Source: Yersinia massiliensis CCUG 53443
GTDB lineage: Bacteria; Pseudomonadota; Gammaproteobacteria; Enterobacterales; Enterobacteriaceae
Direction: 5' to 3'
Length of the DNA stretch: 64,000 nucleotides
Assembly: GCF_000312485.1 (NCBI RefSeq)
Contig: NZ_HE997653.1
Coordinates: forward strand, 1 to 64,000
The notes below the pieces were generated by a model. The model saw nothing but the letters and a program-made list of their open reading frames with translations. It did not search any database and was not told where the DNA came from. Positions 35,634 through 44,067 of the stretch are shown one piece after another (position 1 is the stretch's first letter; each line of letters starts with the position of its first letter). The position numbers and the translations under genes are program-made.

Positions 35634-36827
35634 CTATCGCCTAGTTCTAAACTCATTCAACAGAGATAATCCCTTGATGGCCACCTCCAGATATTCACGC
35701 GGACACCCTAAGTTTAATCGGATATAACCTTTTCCCATGACACCAAAACTTTCCCCCATGGAAACAGCCATTTTGGCTTGATAGAGAAGCCTATTCTTTA
35801 ATTCATGCTGATTAATTTTCAACGCACGACAATCTAACCAGGCCAGATATGTTCCCTCAGCGTTAACCATTCGACACCATGGCGCGACAATCTCTAACTT
35901 TTGTTTAAGCCAACGGCGGTTATCTGCCAAATATATCTGTAATGCATCCAACCATTGTCCACTATATTGATAGGCCGCCGTGGCCGCCGACATCGATAAA
36001 GAATTAAAAACATCCAATCCATGGGCATTCAGTCGGTTGATAAATGCTTGACGAATAGTGGGATTGGGAATTAAAAAATTGGCGATCCTGAGTGAGGATA
36101 AACCAAATGTTTTGCTTGCTGACGTTGCGACAATAATAGAGTCATGGTATTCGTGGCCTAAATGTAATACTGACGTGTATTTTTCTCCAGGCAACGTCAA
36201 GTCAGCCCAAATTTCATCGGAAATGACGATGACCTTATACTGTTTACACAGGTCCAGTAACGGGACCAGTTCGTCACGACGCCAACATCTTCCGGTCGGG
36301 TTATGGGGATTACAGAGTATTAATAATTTGGGACTGGATGTTTTAAACACCGCCTCCAGATGGCAAAAATCAAACTGATAGCCATCGATGCTTTCCAGAA
36401 GTGGGTTTTCCACTAACACGCGATGATTCATTGTGATGACATTGGCAAATGAACCGTAGTAAGGCCCCTGAATAACAATATTATCACCGGGTTCGCTCAA
36501 CATTTGGACCAGTAAAGCCAGTCCAGGAACAACCCCCTCAATCGTGGTAAACCAATCCCGACCAATGTCGAGCTGATGTCTGCTGGTAAACCAATTCATC
36601 ACAGACTGATAGTAATCGTCATCTCGCTCACTGTAACCAAACACCCCATGCTCAACACGCGCATGCAAAGCCTGTATGACTTCATCTGGGCATTTAAAAT
36701 CAACATCTGATACCCACATTGGCAACAAATCGGTGCCATCTAACTGAAGTTTTTGGTCGATGAAGTCCCACTTCAACGATGAGGTGTTATGGCGATTGAT
36801 AACCTGATTAAAGTTAGGCTGTTTCAT
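35634..36827 (-). CDS. MalY/PatB-type PLP-dependent C-S lyase
   Basis: A fold-type I aminotransferase-like enzyme of 397 aa, close to MalY of E. coli and PatB of Bacillus. These enzymes split cystathionine and other Cys conjugates into pyruvate, ammonia and a thiol. Visible motifs are NPHNPTGR (173-180), SDEIW (203-207) and the PLP lysine K239 in TSASKTFGLSSLR. The ATG overlaps the end of the antiporter gene by 14 bases, so they form an operon. The unrelated metabolic function inside the transfer region marks it as cargo. Confidence 0.88.
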   Translation of the reverse strand: MKQPNFNQVINRHNTSSLKWDFIDQKLQLDGTDLLPMWVSDVDFKCPDEVIQALHARVEHGVFGYSERDDDYYQSVMNWFTSRHQLDIGRDWFTTIEGVVPGLALLVQMLSEPGDNIVIQGPYYGSFANVITMNHRVLVENPLLESIDGYQFDFCHLEAVFKTSSPKLLILCNPHNPTGRCWRRDELVPLLDLCKQYKVIVISDEIWADLTLPGEKYTSVLHLGHEYHDSIIVATSASKTFGLSSLRIANFLIPNPTIRQAFINRLNAHGLDVFNSLSMSAATAAYQYSGQWLDALQIYLADNRRWLKQKLEIVAPWCRMVNAEGTYLAWLDCRALKINQHELKNRLLYQAKMAVSMGESFGVMGKGYIRLNLGCPREYLEVAIKGLSLLNEFRTRR

Positions 36828-38269
36828 GCTGCACCTCTTGATGGCTGTCGACGTTCTCCGGTTTCACTTTCGCTATACCAAAACCAGTGAATCCGTATAT
36901 CAGCGCAAAAAAGACAGCGGCGTAACACTGGATGGCCCAGGGCAACAGATCTAACGTACTGACCCCCAATGTGGTCGCCATATAAATGCCGGCGGCTGTC
37001 CACGGAATTAAGGGTTCAATGACAGTTCCCGCATCTTCAACCGTTCTTGACAGGTTCTTAGTGTCTAACCCCATGCGTCGATAGGCATCTTTGAACAATT
37101 CAGCGGGAATAAGGAGGGCTAATTTTCCATCACTGGTGGCCCCAGTAACCAAGATAGTCGTCGCGACCGTTGCCGCGATAAGTTGGCCCGTAGTATGAAC
37201 TATCTTAAGCAGCCGATTGATGATAACAGTCAGTGCTCCCGTTAATGTTAATGCGCCGGCAAATGAAAAAGCGCAGAACACCAGAAGAATGGTGCTCATC
37301 ATTGAGAACATCCCACCCCGATTCAATAAGCGGGGAATATCACTGACGATCCCTGTAACGTTTTGTCCTTGAGCGGAAAACATCGACACATTAAATCCAT
37401 CCATCAAGGCTTCCAGTCCCTGATTTAAACTGAAGCCTTGCAGAGCAACCGCGATCACGATGGCTGAGACGCAACCGGCAAGCATCACCGGAATGACAGG
37501 CCATTTAGAGATAGCGCCCCGCAAGAACCAACGCGGCGGGAAAGATAAGTATCGCATTGAAATCATACAGACCTTCCAGCGCCTGTATGATTTCCGAGAC
37601 TTTTTCCGGTGTCGCAGAACTCCCGACTGAACTTGAATGGCCTGCAATGAGATACACAATGGCGGCTAAGACAAAACTGGGGAGAGTGGTATACATCAAG
37701 TGCTTGATATGACCGTAAAGCTCCGTATCAGCAACAATCGCGGCAAAATTAGTGGAATCCGACAAGGGCGAAATTTTATCGCCAAAATAGGCACCGGAAA
37801 CAACGGCTCCAGCCGCCGCCGCTAATGGCACATCCAAGCCTGCCGCGACGCCCATTAAAGCGACACCCACCGTTCCCGCAGCCCCCCATGACGTGCCTGT
37901 ACACACTGAGATAACACTGGTGATAAAAAAGGCAGTAATGAGAATGTATTGGGGGCTAATCAGTTTTAATCCCCAATAAACCATATAAGGGATAGTGCCA
38001 CTTATCATCCACGTACCGATAAGTCCCCCGACACAAACTAAAATCAGGATCACTGGCATCGCTTTAGCCAGTTTCGCCACTATCAAATCAATAATATCAT
38101 TCCAATGATACCCTTGCCAAAACGCCAAGGTAGCAGCCACCCCAGCAGATAAAAGCAGTAAAGGCTCAATACGCAAACCAAACTGACCATACCCAATCAC
38201 CAAAAGTGCCAACATTGAAATAATCGGTAGCAATGCCAGTCCCAGGCCCAAATCCTTTTTGTTGTCCAT
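36814..38269 (-). pseudogene. NhaC-family antiporter, split by a one-base frameshift
   Basis: A Na+/H+ (NhaC) family membrane carrier. The first frame (38269 to 37505) contains the N-terminal half with GTSWGAAGTVGVAL and GAYFGDKISPLSDSTN, both family signatures. The second frame (up to 37659, ending 36814) contains the C-terminal half. The break is at a run of four C (plus strand 37517-37520). Removing one base restores AGAISKW and a single protein of about 484 aa, the normal length for the family. This may be a real mutation, a phase-variable tract or a sequencing error. Such carriers are often found next to PatB-type lyases, where they may exchange amino acids or organic acids rather than only ions. 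Confidence 0.8.
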
Positions 38270-38280
38270 GTAAAGCTCCA

Positions 38281-38301
38281 GTTGAAACGTTCCGTTACAA
38301 C
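38281..38301. promoter_or_regulatory. LacI-type operator candidate upstream of nhaC
   Basis: A 21-bp imperfect palindrome, GTTG-AACG on one arm and CGTT-CAAC on the other, lies 12 bp before the nhaC start. It has the size and symmetric form of LacI-family operators. It overlaps the ribosome-binding region, so repressor bound here would block the nhaC-lyase operon. Confidence 0.55.
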
Positions 38302-38348
38302 AGGATAATTAATATATGAAGCATTGAATGTGAGCGCCGATACTGTCT

Positions 38349-38393
38349 CATGTAAACTGTTACATGGGTTTTTTACTTGTGATGCAGATCACG
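38349..38393. promoter_or_regulatory. perfect palindrome and CRP-like site between repressor and antiporter genes
   Basis: CATGTAA-ACTG-TTACATG (38349-38366) is a perfect 7-bp inverted repeat. A CRP-type site, TGTGA-TGCAGA-TCACG, is at 38378-38393. Both lie in the 133-bp gap between the repressor and the antiporter. They suggest catabolite control and a second operator or autoregulation. Confidence 0.5.
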
Positions 38394-38402
38394 TTATTTC
38401 GC

Positions 38403-39428
38403 TTAAATGGGCCGTATTTCCGCTTTTGTAACTAAAGAAAGTACAGAATTTCTCACGATAAATTCAGCGGAGAACTTATTGGCCCGCGGCGAGGTACTCC
38501 CTTTATCTTTCAATATCAGCGCAAGCGTGGCGGCTCTTTTTGCCATTCTCTCGATGGGATAATGAATTGTCGTTAAGGCGGGGTGAAGATAACGGGCTAA
38601 TGCAATATCATCAAAGCCGATTATTGACAGTTGTTCTGGTATACGAATATTTCTTTTATGGCATAAACTCATCATTCCCGCTGCCATCACATTATTAAAG
38701 GTCATGACCGCTGTAAATTCATTCTGGCTGGATAAAAGTATTTGTGCTGCAACTTCACCGCCTTCTTCATCAAAAGGCACACTGATAATCCACTCGGGGG
38801 GAACTTTAATTCCTGCACATCTCATCGCGGACAAATAACCTTCAAGTCGATGTTGTTGATCATCAATCATTAAATCAGCCGACACATAAGCGATATTCTT
38901 ATGTCCATTCTTCAGCAGGTATTTGGTGGCGTATCGAGAGGCATTAAAATTATCCAGCCACACACATTTATTTGCGATCCCCGGTAAATAACGATTAATC
39001 AAAACCAATCCTGGATTATGCGCCGCATAACGTAATATGTCCGGCTCACTCATCCGTGTAATATGAGCCACAATGGCTTCACAGCCCTGGTTAATTAAAA
39101 AATCCAATCCTGATTGTTCAATCTCAGCTTGATGTTCTCCACTGCATACCATTAACCTGCAACCGTTCTTTCGTGCCACTTCCTCGACGCCTTTTGCTAA
39201 TCGGGCGAAAAAAGGGTCTGACAGATTTCCGGTTAATAAACCCAATATACTCCCACTCCGTTTAGCCAATAGCTGTGCGGTGATATTATGTTGATAATGG
39301 ATATCGCGCATTGCCCGGTCAACACGTTCGCGAGTGCCAGGGTCCACATACGCCGTATTATTAATCACACGACTGACTGTCGCTATAGAGACCCCTGCTC
39401 GCTCTGCCACATCTTTCATTGTCGCCAT
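38403..39428 (-). CDS. LacI-family transcription repressor
   Basis: A 341-aa regulator. The N-terminal helix-turn-helix is typical (MATMKDVAERAGVSIATVSRVIN), followed by the hinge and a periplasmic-binding-protein-like sensor domain (IGFDDIALARYLHPALTTI). The ATG at 39428 is preferred over an upstream TTG because AGG lies 7 nt before it. It lies upstream of the antiporter and lyase genes in the same direction and probably controls them. The inducer is unknown. Confidence 0.9.
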   Translation of the reverse strand: MATMKDVAERAGVSIATVSRVINNTAYVDPGTRERVDRAMRDIHYQHNITAQLLAKRSGSILGLLTGNLSDPFFARLAKGVEEVARKNGCRLMVCSGEHQAEIEQSGLDFLINQGCEAIVAHITRMSEPDILRYAAHNPGLVLINRYLPGIANKCVWLDNFNASRYATKYLLKNGHKNIAYVSADLMIDDQQHRLEGYLSAMRCAGIKVPPEWIISVPFDEEGGEVAAQILLSSQNEFTAVMTFNNVMAAGMMSLCHKRNIRIPEQLSIIGFDDIALARYLHPALTTIHYPIERMAKRAATLALILKDKGSTSPRANKFSAEFIVRNSVLSLVTKAEIRPI

Positions 39429-39504
39429 AGGCAACCTGCTATTGACATGATCTCATAACAGTATTAACGATAATTTTTAAGTTTGCTCAACCATTTGTGT
39501 CCAA

Positions 39505-39720
39505 CACTAAAATCTAGAATATCAATCCATTGAATGAATGAGCATTGATATAATACGCTCCCTTCCCACTATGTTTTAAGTGAATAACAGGGTGCTATCA
39601 TCAAACCATGATACTGATTAATCTATCATGGCAATAATCAGTGATGAATAATTAACAATGGGTAATAGGTCAATCTGTAAGGGAACACCTCACCTTTGCG
39701 AGATGCCAAAAGCAATCATC
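39505..39720. repeat. imperfect direct repeat, copy A
   Basis: This stretch shares two blocks in the same order with 40309-40500. One block contains CATTGAATGA (near 39530). The other contains ACCTCACCTTTGCGAGATGCC (near 39688-39708). The segment holds no gene. It appears to be a diverged duplication of the sequence that follows traM. Confidence 0.4.
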
Positions 39721-39741
39721 ATTTTGATTTACCCTTTATAT

Positions 39742-39826
39742 GTATTAGCTCAGACTCGACCTGGCAGTTTCCGCAGACAGAATGCAATCAAATCTGACAG
39801 TCCGCTATGAGCGAGGAGCGGAATGA
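39742..39826. repeat. left arm of an inverted repeat around a 66-aa gene
   Basis: GTATTAGCTC (39742-39751) and AATCTGACAGTCCGCT (39791-39806) recur as exact reverse complements at 40260-40269 and 40205-40220. Sequence between these blocks is also partly alike. The arms enclose one small gene. Confidence 0.6.
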
Positions 39827-39859
39827 TGGCATTAATTCCCATGCTGACGAAGTAGTTGT

Positions 39860-40060
39860 CTAGAGTCTGATTTTATCTAAAATTCGCCCTAAATCATTTA
39901 ACAACGTAAAAGCGGCTTCTTTTGACGCCCCGATTCTAGTTTCAAATTCAGGTACAGAAATACCATTGCAAACTTCATTCAACGCTGAATAGAGAATTAA
40001 CAACTCATTGTTATCTAGAGATAATTCAGTCTTTTTTTTGTCAACTGATACGGCGTCCAT
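39860..40060 (-). CDS. 66-aa hypothetical protein inside an inverted repeat
   Basis: A 66-residue, acidic and helical protein with a good ribosome-binding site (GAGGTG, 5-6 nt before ATG). It has a LSLDNNELLILYSALNEV stretch and no recognised domain. It is flanked by roughly 85-bp imperfect inverted repeats, so it may be a small mobile cassette. It lies between the LacI repressor and traM. Confidence 0.55.
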   Translation of the reverse strand: MDAVSVDKKKTELSLDNNELLILYSALNEVCNGISVPEFETRIGASKEAAFTLLNDLGRILDKIRL

Positions 40061-40186
40061 TACTCACCTCAAATTATCTAACTATGCTCTGGCATGTACA
40101 TGCCTAAGAAGTTCAGCCTTATAAAACAATATTCCACATCAGTTGAGAGGTTTCAAACTCATTAGTCTAGATAAGTAGGCCGTTAA

Positions 40187-40269
40187 TGTCCGCTCCTGGC
40201 ACAGAGCGGACTGTCAGATTGGGTCTGGCTCTGCGCCATAGTTATGTCAGGTCAAATCGGAGCTAATAC
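40187..40269. repeat. right arm of the inverted repeat around the 66-aa gene
   Basis: Reverse complement of the left arm at 39742-39826. It also contains its own hairpin GTCCGCTC...GAGCGGAC (40188-40211). Confidence 0.6.
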
Positions 40270-40308
40270 ACTTTACACTAGGGTGGCGTTAGTTCTTTTT
40301 TTATTCAA

Positions 40309-40500
40309 CCAAGATATCTATACCCAATGTCAGAGTATCGACTCATTGAATGATGAAGTATTAATACCCCCAATCATTTAAACCACCTTTTATGAAAGTG
40401 ACATGGCTTTATTAGATTAATTATCTCACCTTAATTAAAGTGATTAGTTAATTACTCATTATGTCGGTGAGCACCTCGCCTTTGCAAGGTGCCAAATATA
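40309..40500. repeat. imperfect direct repeat, copy B, behind traM
   Basis: Diverged copy of 39505-39720. It contains CATTGAATGATG near 40344 and ACCTCGCCTTTGCAAGGT (40473-40490), the latter a 6-bp hairpin GCACCT/AGGTGC. No gene is seen in it. Confidence 0.4.
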
Positions 40501-40504
40501 ATGA

Positions 40505-40882
40505 TTATTCGCTTTTGGGGAAGGCTCTATTCACGATATTCGCGACATCATCTTTCATCTTCTCCACCTGTGATGAATAACTGAAACGGGAATCATCTTT
40601 AATTTCCTGTATGCTAAAGAACATGGTGAGTATTTCCTGAATGGCAACCCGACTTTTCACACACTCTTCCATCAGCATACGATTAAATATCTGTTCCGGA
40701 CTTTCACCTGCCGATTTCTTTTTCATGTTCTGCGTCACACGCAATCCTATCTCAAGGAGTTCGGCTCCCATACTGGACATATTAACCTCAGAAGAAGAAG
40801 CCCCTTCTGCTTTTCGTTCATCGACCAATTGCCTTATTCCATCCAGCGTCTTTTGTTTCATATAAATATTTTGTCTTGGCAC
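40505..40882 (-). CDS. traM: TraM relaxosome protein
   Basis: A 125-aa protein that binds oriT next to nic and contacts the C-terminal tail of TraD. The start is GTG at 40882 (GGGAG upstream), giving PRQNIYMKQKTLDGIRQLVDE. This aligns with F TraM (ARVNLYISNDAYEKINAIIE). Next come LLEIGLRV and a C-terminal end VNRAFPKSE like F (MERFFPKND). A longer upstream frame is not used. In F, traM is directly followed by traJ. Here 5.5 kb of other genes lie in between. Confidence 0.9.
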   Translation of the reverse strand: MPRQNIYMKQKTLDGIRQLVDERKAEGASSSEVNMSSMGAELLEIGLRVTQNMKKKSAGESPEQIFNRMLMEECVKSRVAIQEILTMFFSIQEIKDDSRFSYSSQVEKMKDDVANIVNRAFPKSE

Positions 40883-41540
40883 GATATATCTCTCCCATCG
40901 AATAGCCCATAGCGCACAATCCAGCACCGTAGCACATTTCAGCGATAAAAACCCCACACAATGCAGCAATTTACCCCCACACCATGCAGCCACATCAACG
41001 AATTGATTAAAATACCAGCAAATCACCCACACACCAATAAGCACCGAATTTAGATTTATCAGCACCAATTAGCCCGCTATCAAGCCATAAAGGTGTGCAA
41101 TGATATTTTATTCAGCACTGTAAAGGCACAGTTAAAGCACTCATTAAGCAACTTAAAGACACTTACTCGCACACCAAAGGTCAAATCACTCAATCTATAG
41201 CGCCGTATGAAGCAACGATTAGCACACAAACAGCCACACCCTCCCCCCCGCAAATCTGAAATCAGCCTCACTGAAACGAGCATTTAACCGCCAAATGCAG
41301 CACCAATCCACACACTTAAAGCAGCCACAAACCAGCTACATAATTTATAACTGACTGAATAATAGTCATTACACACCTAATACGCCTTATCACCATCCCT
41401 TAAAGCCACATTACAGCGCTAATTGTGGCTTTGAATTGTCAGTTCTCGTTAACATACATCAACACAACTTACGTTAACTCACTCATTTTAAAGGCAAATC
41501 AGGCAAAATGAAATTTTGCGTGGTGTGTGAGAAGTTGACT
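40883..41540. other. oriT: origin of transfer (oriT)
   Basis: The relaxase site is F-like. An inverted repeat GCAAAAT/ATTTTGC (41503-41509, 41513-41519) is followed on the plus strand by GCGTGGTGTGT. It aligns base for base with the F sequence GCGTGGGGTGT that precedes nic. Nic is thus predicted between 41528 and 41529. The T-strand is the plus strand and transfer runs rightward, so the tra genes enter last, which fits the map. AGCAC occurs eight times between 40923 and 41303, possible TraM or TraY sites. AAAGCCACA...TGTGGCTTT (41402-41432) is a further inverted repeat. No gene is seen. Confidence 0.88.
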
Positions 41541-41653
41541 TTAGAAGAGACTATTTACTCCCCGTTCTTTGGTTTGGATTTTGCAATATTCGGGGTATCC
41601 CTTTTCTGCCAAAAATGGCAGTATTCTATTATGCCTATTTTGAATGGATTCAT

Positions 41654-42103
41654 ATGATGAAGGGGTTTTGTCTACTGTTTCTTTTGCTTTCCTCGATGTC
41701 GAGTTTGGCTTCGGACTGTTTCGATAAAGCGGGACGGGATTATCATATTGATCCGGACTTATTACGGGCGATTGCATTCAGGGAGTCATCACACAGGGAC
41801 ACGGCATTAAATGTCAAATCACAGCAGGAATATGCGGTGGGGAGAATGCAGATACACTCTCAGAATTTTTCTCATCTGGCTGATTTTGGTATTACCCCAC
41901 AACACCTTTACACCGACGGTTGTCTTAATATCTATACAGGCGCGTATTATCTTGCGATTGCATTTAAACGCTGGGGCGTGAATTGGGATGCGGTGGGTGC
42001 CTATAATGCCGGATTCAAAAAAGACAACAAGCAAGATATGAAGCGACGTCAATATGCGCAGGAAGTTCATCAAATTTACATGCGCTACAAAAACAGCAAA
42101 TAA
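41654..42103 (+). CDS. gene-19/orf169-type lytic transglycosylase
   Basis: A 149-aa periplasmic enzyme (VirB1/P19 family) that opens peptidoglycan for the transfer apparatus. It has signal peptide MMKGFCLLFLLLSSMSSLAS. It has the catalytic Glu in AIAFRESSHR, then GRMQIHS and YNAGF, the usual order for SLT domains. The start at 41654 is chosen for the signal peptide. It lies right next to oriT on the leading side, as in F and R1, and is transcribed away from oriT. Confidence 0.92.
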   Translation: MMKGFCLLFLLLSSMSSLASDCFDKAGRDYHIDPDLLRAIAFRESSHRDTALNVKSQQEYAVGRMQIHSQNFSHLADFGITPQHLYTDGCLNIYTGAYYLAIAFKRWGVNWDAVGAYNAGFKKDNKQDMKRRQYAQEVHQIYMRYKNSK

Positions 42104-42124
42104 TCGCCGGACTTACTGAGTCAT

Positions 42125-42365
42125 CAAACTTATCCATATATGCACATGAAACAAAGCCAGAGAAATTTTACCCCCACCCAGGGGTAAAATGAACGCCAGC
42201 GGATTTTTGACGGGACAAGGAAAAATTCGTTGATTGTGTGTATGTGGATAAGTTTGTCTAACTTTTGGGAGCCCCTTTGGGGCGGACGGGAAATGCAAAT
42301 GGCTTTTCATTTGCATTGGGTGGGCGGGGAATAAGATATTCGCCCCTCAATGGGGAGAATATCTT
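42125..42365. repeat. cluster of perfect hairpins in the first-entering DNA
   Basis: A long-range 12-bp stem CAAACTTATCCA (42125-42136) with TGGATAAGTTTG (42245-42256) encloses ATTTTACCCC/GGGGTAAAAT (42165-42190). Then follow GCCCC/GGGGC (42271-42283), AATGCAAATG/CATTTGCATT (42292-42317) and AAGATATTC plus CCCC with GGGG plus GAATATCTT (42333-42365). TGTGGATAA (42243-42251) is a perfect DnaA box on the minus strand. No gene lies here. It may be a single-strand initiation or structural site. Confidence 0.7.
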
Positions 42366-42403
42366 ACCGGCGCTCTCGGCAAAAAAATCACCCTGATAAA
42401 ATA

Positions 42404-42438
42404 GCCTCTCTAGAAATACATAGAGAGGCCGTTTTTTT
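42404..42438 (+). terminator. intrinsic terminator behind the transglycosylase segment
   Basis: A 9-bp stem GCCTCTCTA/TAGAGAGGC with an 8-nt loop is followed by CG and eight T on the plus strand. It reaches the stop codon of the converging gene at 42438, and the reverse direction also carries TATTTTAT, so it may act both ways. Confidence 0.8.
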
Positions 42439-43307
42439 TAAACTGAACTTAACTCGGCACGCATATTATTAATTTCACCTTGCACGCCGTGATGGTGCCA
42501 AAACTCCCCATGACCGACTGACCATAATTCACCATTTTTATATCTTTCCAGTGTAATGTCCGTATTGAATCGACTTTTAAACTTCTCAATAAATAATGCA
42601 ATGGCTTTCTCCGTTAAGGCGTCACTAAATTCTCTGTCGGTAAAGACATAACGCACACCGCCATACACTTTATTAAAAGGTGACTCGTGATATTCATAAA
42701 TATCCTCCATGCCGTTGAAATACCCTTCTTTGTATTTACCAACAATACTTTTTACGGCGTCATCTGTTGGGCCATCCGTCCAACTCACATCAACACGATC
42801 ATAATGATTTTTGCGCACTGAGAACTTGACGCCAGAAAAAGCCGCTTTCAATTCTTTGCGAATATTACTCGCCACCTGAACCGCGCCATTATTTCCTTGT
42901 GTTAAGGTTGCATATTCGGGGGCGGTTTTCATATTTTCCACTGCCAGATTAAATGCCGCCTGTTGGGCTTCTTCATTTTCTCTTTTTAACAGTTCTTCCG
43001 CTAAAGCATGACGATAAATACGCACGACATCCGTTTCCGTTTTAACGTCATCATGAATTTTCCATTGTACGCCACGCAAAATACATTCGGGCAATTTCTT
43101 GGTTAATGAACCTGATTCGAACGCGATATCAAATTCAGCGTTGCCACCGCTGACCCCTACCCCACCGCCAAATAAATGAATACTGTCGGGCTTCTGCTCC
43201 CCATGAATGCCATAAACCACACCACGCCCCCGCCCATAAAGATTCGTGCTGATAACTTGCCCGACAACGATAATATTTTTACTGGCTTCATTTTTAGTCA
43301 TATTCAT
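42438..43307 (-). CDS. leading-region protein with LPD29-type domain
   Basis: A 289-aa protein. The segment from about residue 145 (VASNIRKELKAAFSGVKFSVRKNHYDRVDVSWTDGP...GKYKEGYFNGMEDIYEY) matches the large polyvalent protein-associated domain 29, found in plasmid and phage proteins and of unclear function. The N-terminal part has Gly-rich repeats and is not recognised. It is the gene nearest to oriT on the minus strand and lies just downstream of structured repeat copy 1. Early entry and this promoter type make it a candidate for a defence-countering role. Confidence 0.75.
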   Translation of the reverse strand: MNMTKNEASKNIIVVGQVISTNLYGRGRGVVYGIHGEQKPDSIHLFGGGVGVSGGNAEFDIAFESGSLTKKLPECILRGVQWKIHDDVKTETDVVRIYRHALAEELLKRENEEAQQAAFNLAVENMKTAPEYATLTQGNNGAVQVASNIRKELKAAFSGVKFSVRKNHYDRVDVSWTDGPTDDAVKSIVGKYKEGYFNGMEDIYEYHESPFNKVYGGVRYVFTDREFSDALTEKAIALFIEKFKSRFNTDITLERYKNGELWSVGHGEFWHHHGVQGEINNMRAELSSV

Positions 43308-43387
43308 GATTAGTTTCCATGTGAGTTTTTGCCTGCGCTCTCTTATTCAGGCCAATATTTTCAATATTATTGATGGGTGCCTTTCCC

Positions 43388-43850
43388 CTATCTTTTGGGA
43401 TGTTTTGGCGTGGCGGTTTTGACGTTGACGTTCTGTGTGTTCATGCTGCTTCTCCCCTCTCTGTGGTTAATCCTATCTCTCGGTCAGTTCAGTCGCGGCA
43501 AAGGGCGAAGTAGCGACAGCGATGCGCATAAAACAAGGGGCCGCTGGCGGCGTTTACCCTCCCTTGTTTTATGAACGGCGACGGTGCTACGAACAGCCCT
43601 CCGCGAGAGAGCTGGCCGAGAGATAACGCACCCGATAGTGAACAGGATGGGCACATCCGGCGCGCCGATACGGCGGGACGTCATTAGCGCCGGTGGCTTT
43701 TTACCGGCAGTGAAAGCGGCGATGGCCATGGGCCATCTGCAAGCGCAGGGTGTTGCGTCATGGGATGGAAACCCGCAGGGCAGAGACAGCATCGCTGGCT
43801 CTGTGCGTAGCATGACAGCCCGCCCGGACGCCCAAAAACACCAGACAAAA
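43388..43850 (-). promoter_or_regulatory. structured leading-region repeat, copy 1 (Frpo/ssi-like)
   Basis: First of three related segments (others at about 45950-46410 and 50316-50780). It contains a 13-bp perfect stem CATAAAACAAGGG (43527-43539) with CCCTTGTTTTATG (43561-43573), a GCCGGT/ACCGGC hairpin (43689-43708) and GATGGCC-ATG-GGCCATC (43721-43737). At its gene-facing end is an 18-codon ORF (43444-43388) starting MNTQNVNVKTA, like two real genes behind copies 2 and 3. It stops early and is a remnant. The segment lies upstream of the LPD29 gene. Confidence 0.7.
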
Positions 43851-43967
43851 CTACCGTAACCCAACAGAAGGATGTGCCGCAGCGGGCATAGTCAGATAAG
43901 GATGGAAAGAATGAGAAAGAAGCAGAGTCAGCAAGGAACAGAGAAAAGTCCCTTGTCACGCTGGACG

Positions 43968-43996
43968 TAAAACCGCCGTGGCGAAGCCACAGCGGC
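43968..43996 (-). terminator. intrinsic terminator after the methylase gene
   Basis: A stem of CCGC and GTGGC with GCCAC and GCGG, loop GAA, is followed on the minus strand by TTTTAC. It lies about 70 bp after the methylase stop. A close copy of this stem lies at 46549-46581. Confidence 0.6.
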
Positions 43997-44067
43997 GTTT
44001 AGTCCCTGCCCTTTTGCGCGGGTCGGTAGGCTGCACATTTCCGGCAGGGTTGCCCCTGCCAGTCTCC

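Noticed and set aside
42125-42440. Hairpin cluster considered as a CRISPR array or integron attachment sites.
   Set aside because: The stems differ from one another, there are no equal repeats with spacers and no integrase or cas genes.
43377-43574. A 65-codon plus-strand hydrophobic frame, recurring at about 50304.
   Set aside because: It is the reverse reading of the repeat copies and of the MNTQNVNVKTA gene starts. The hydrophobicity comes from the antisense frame.
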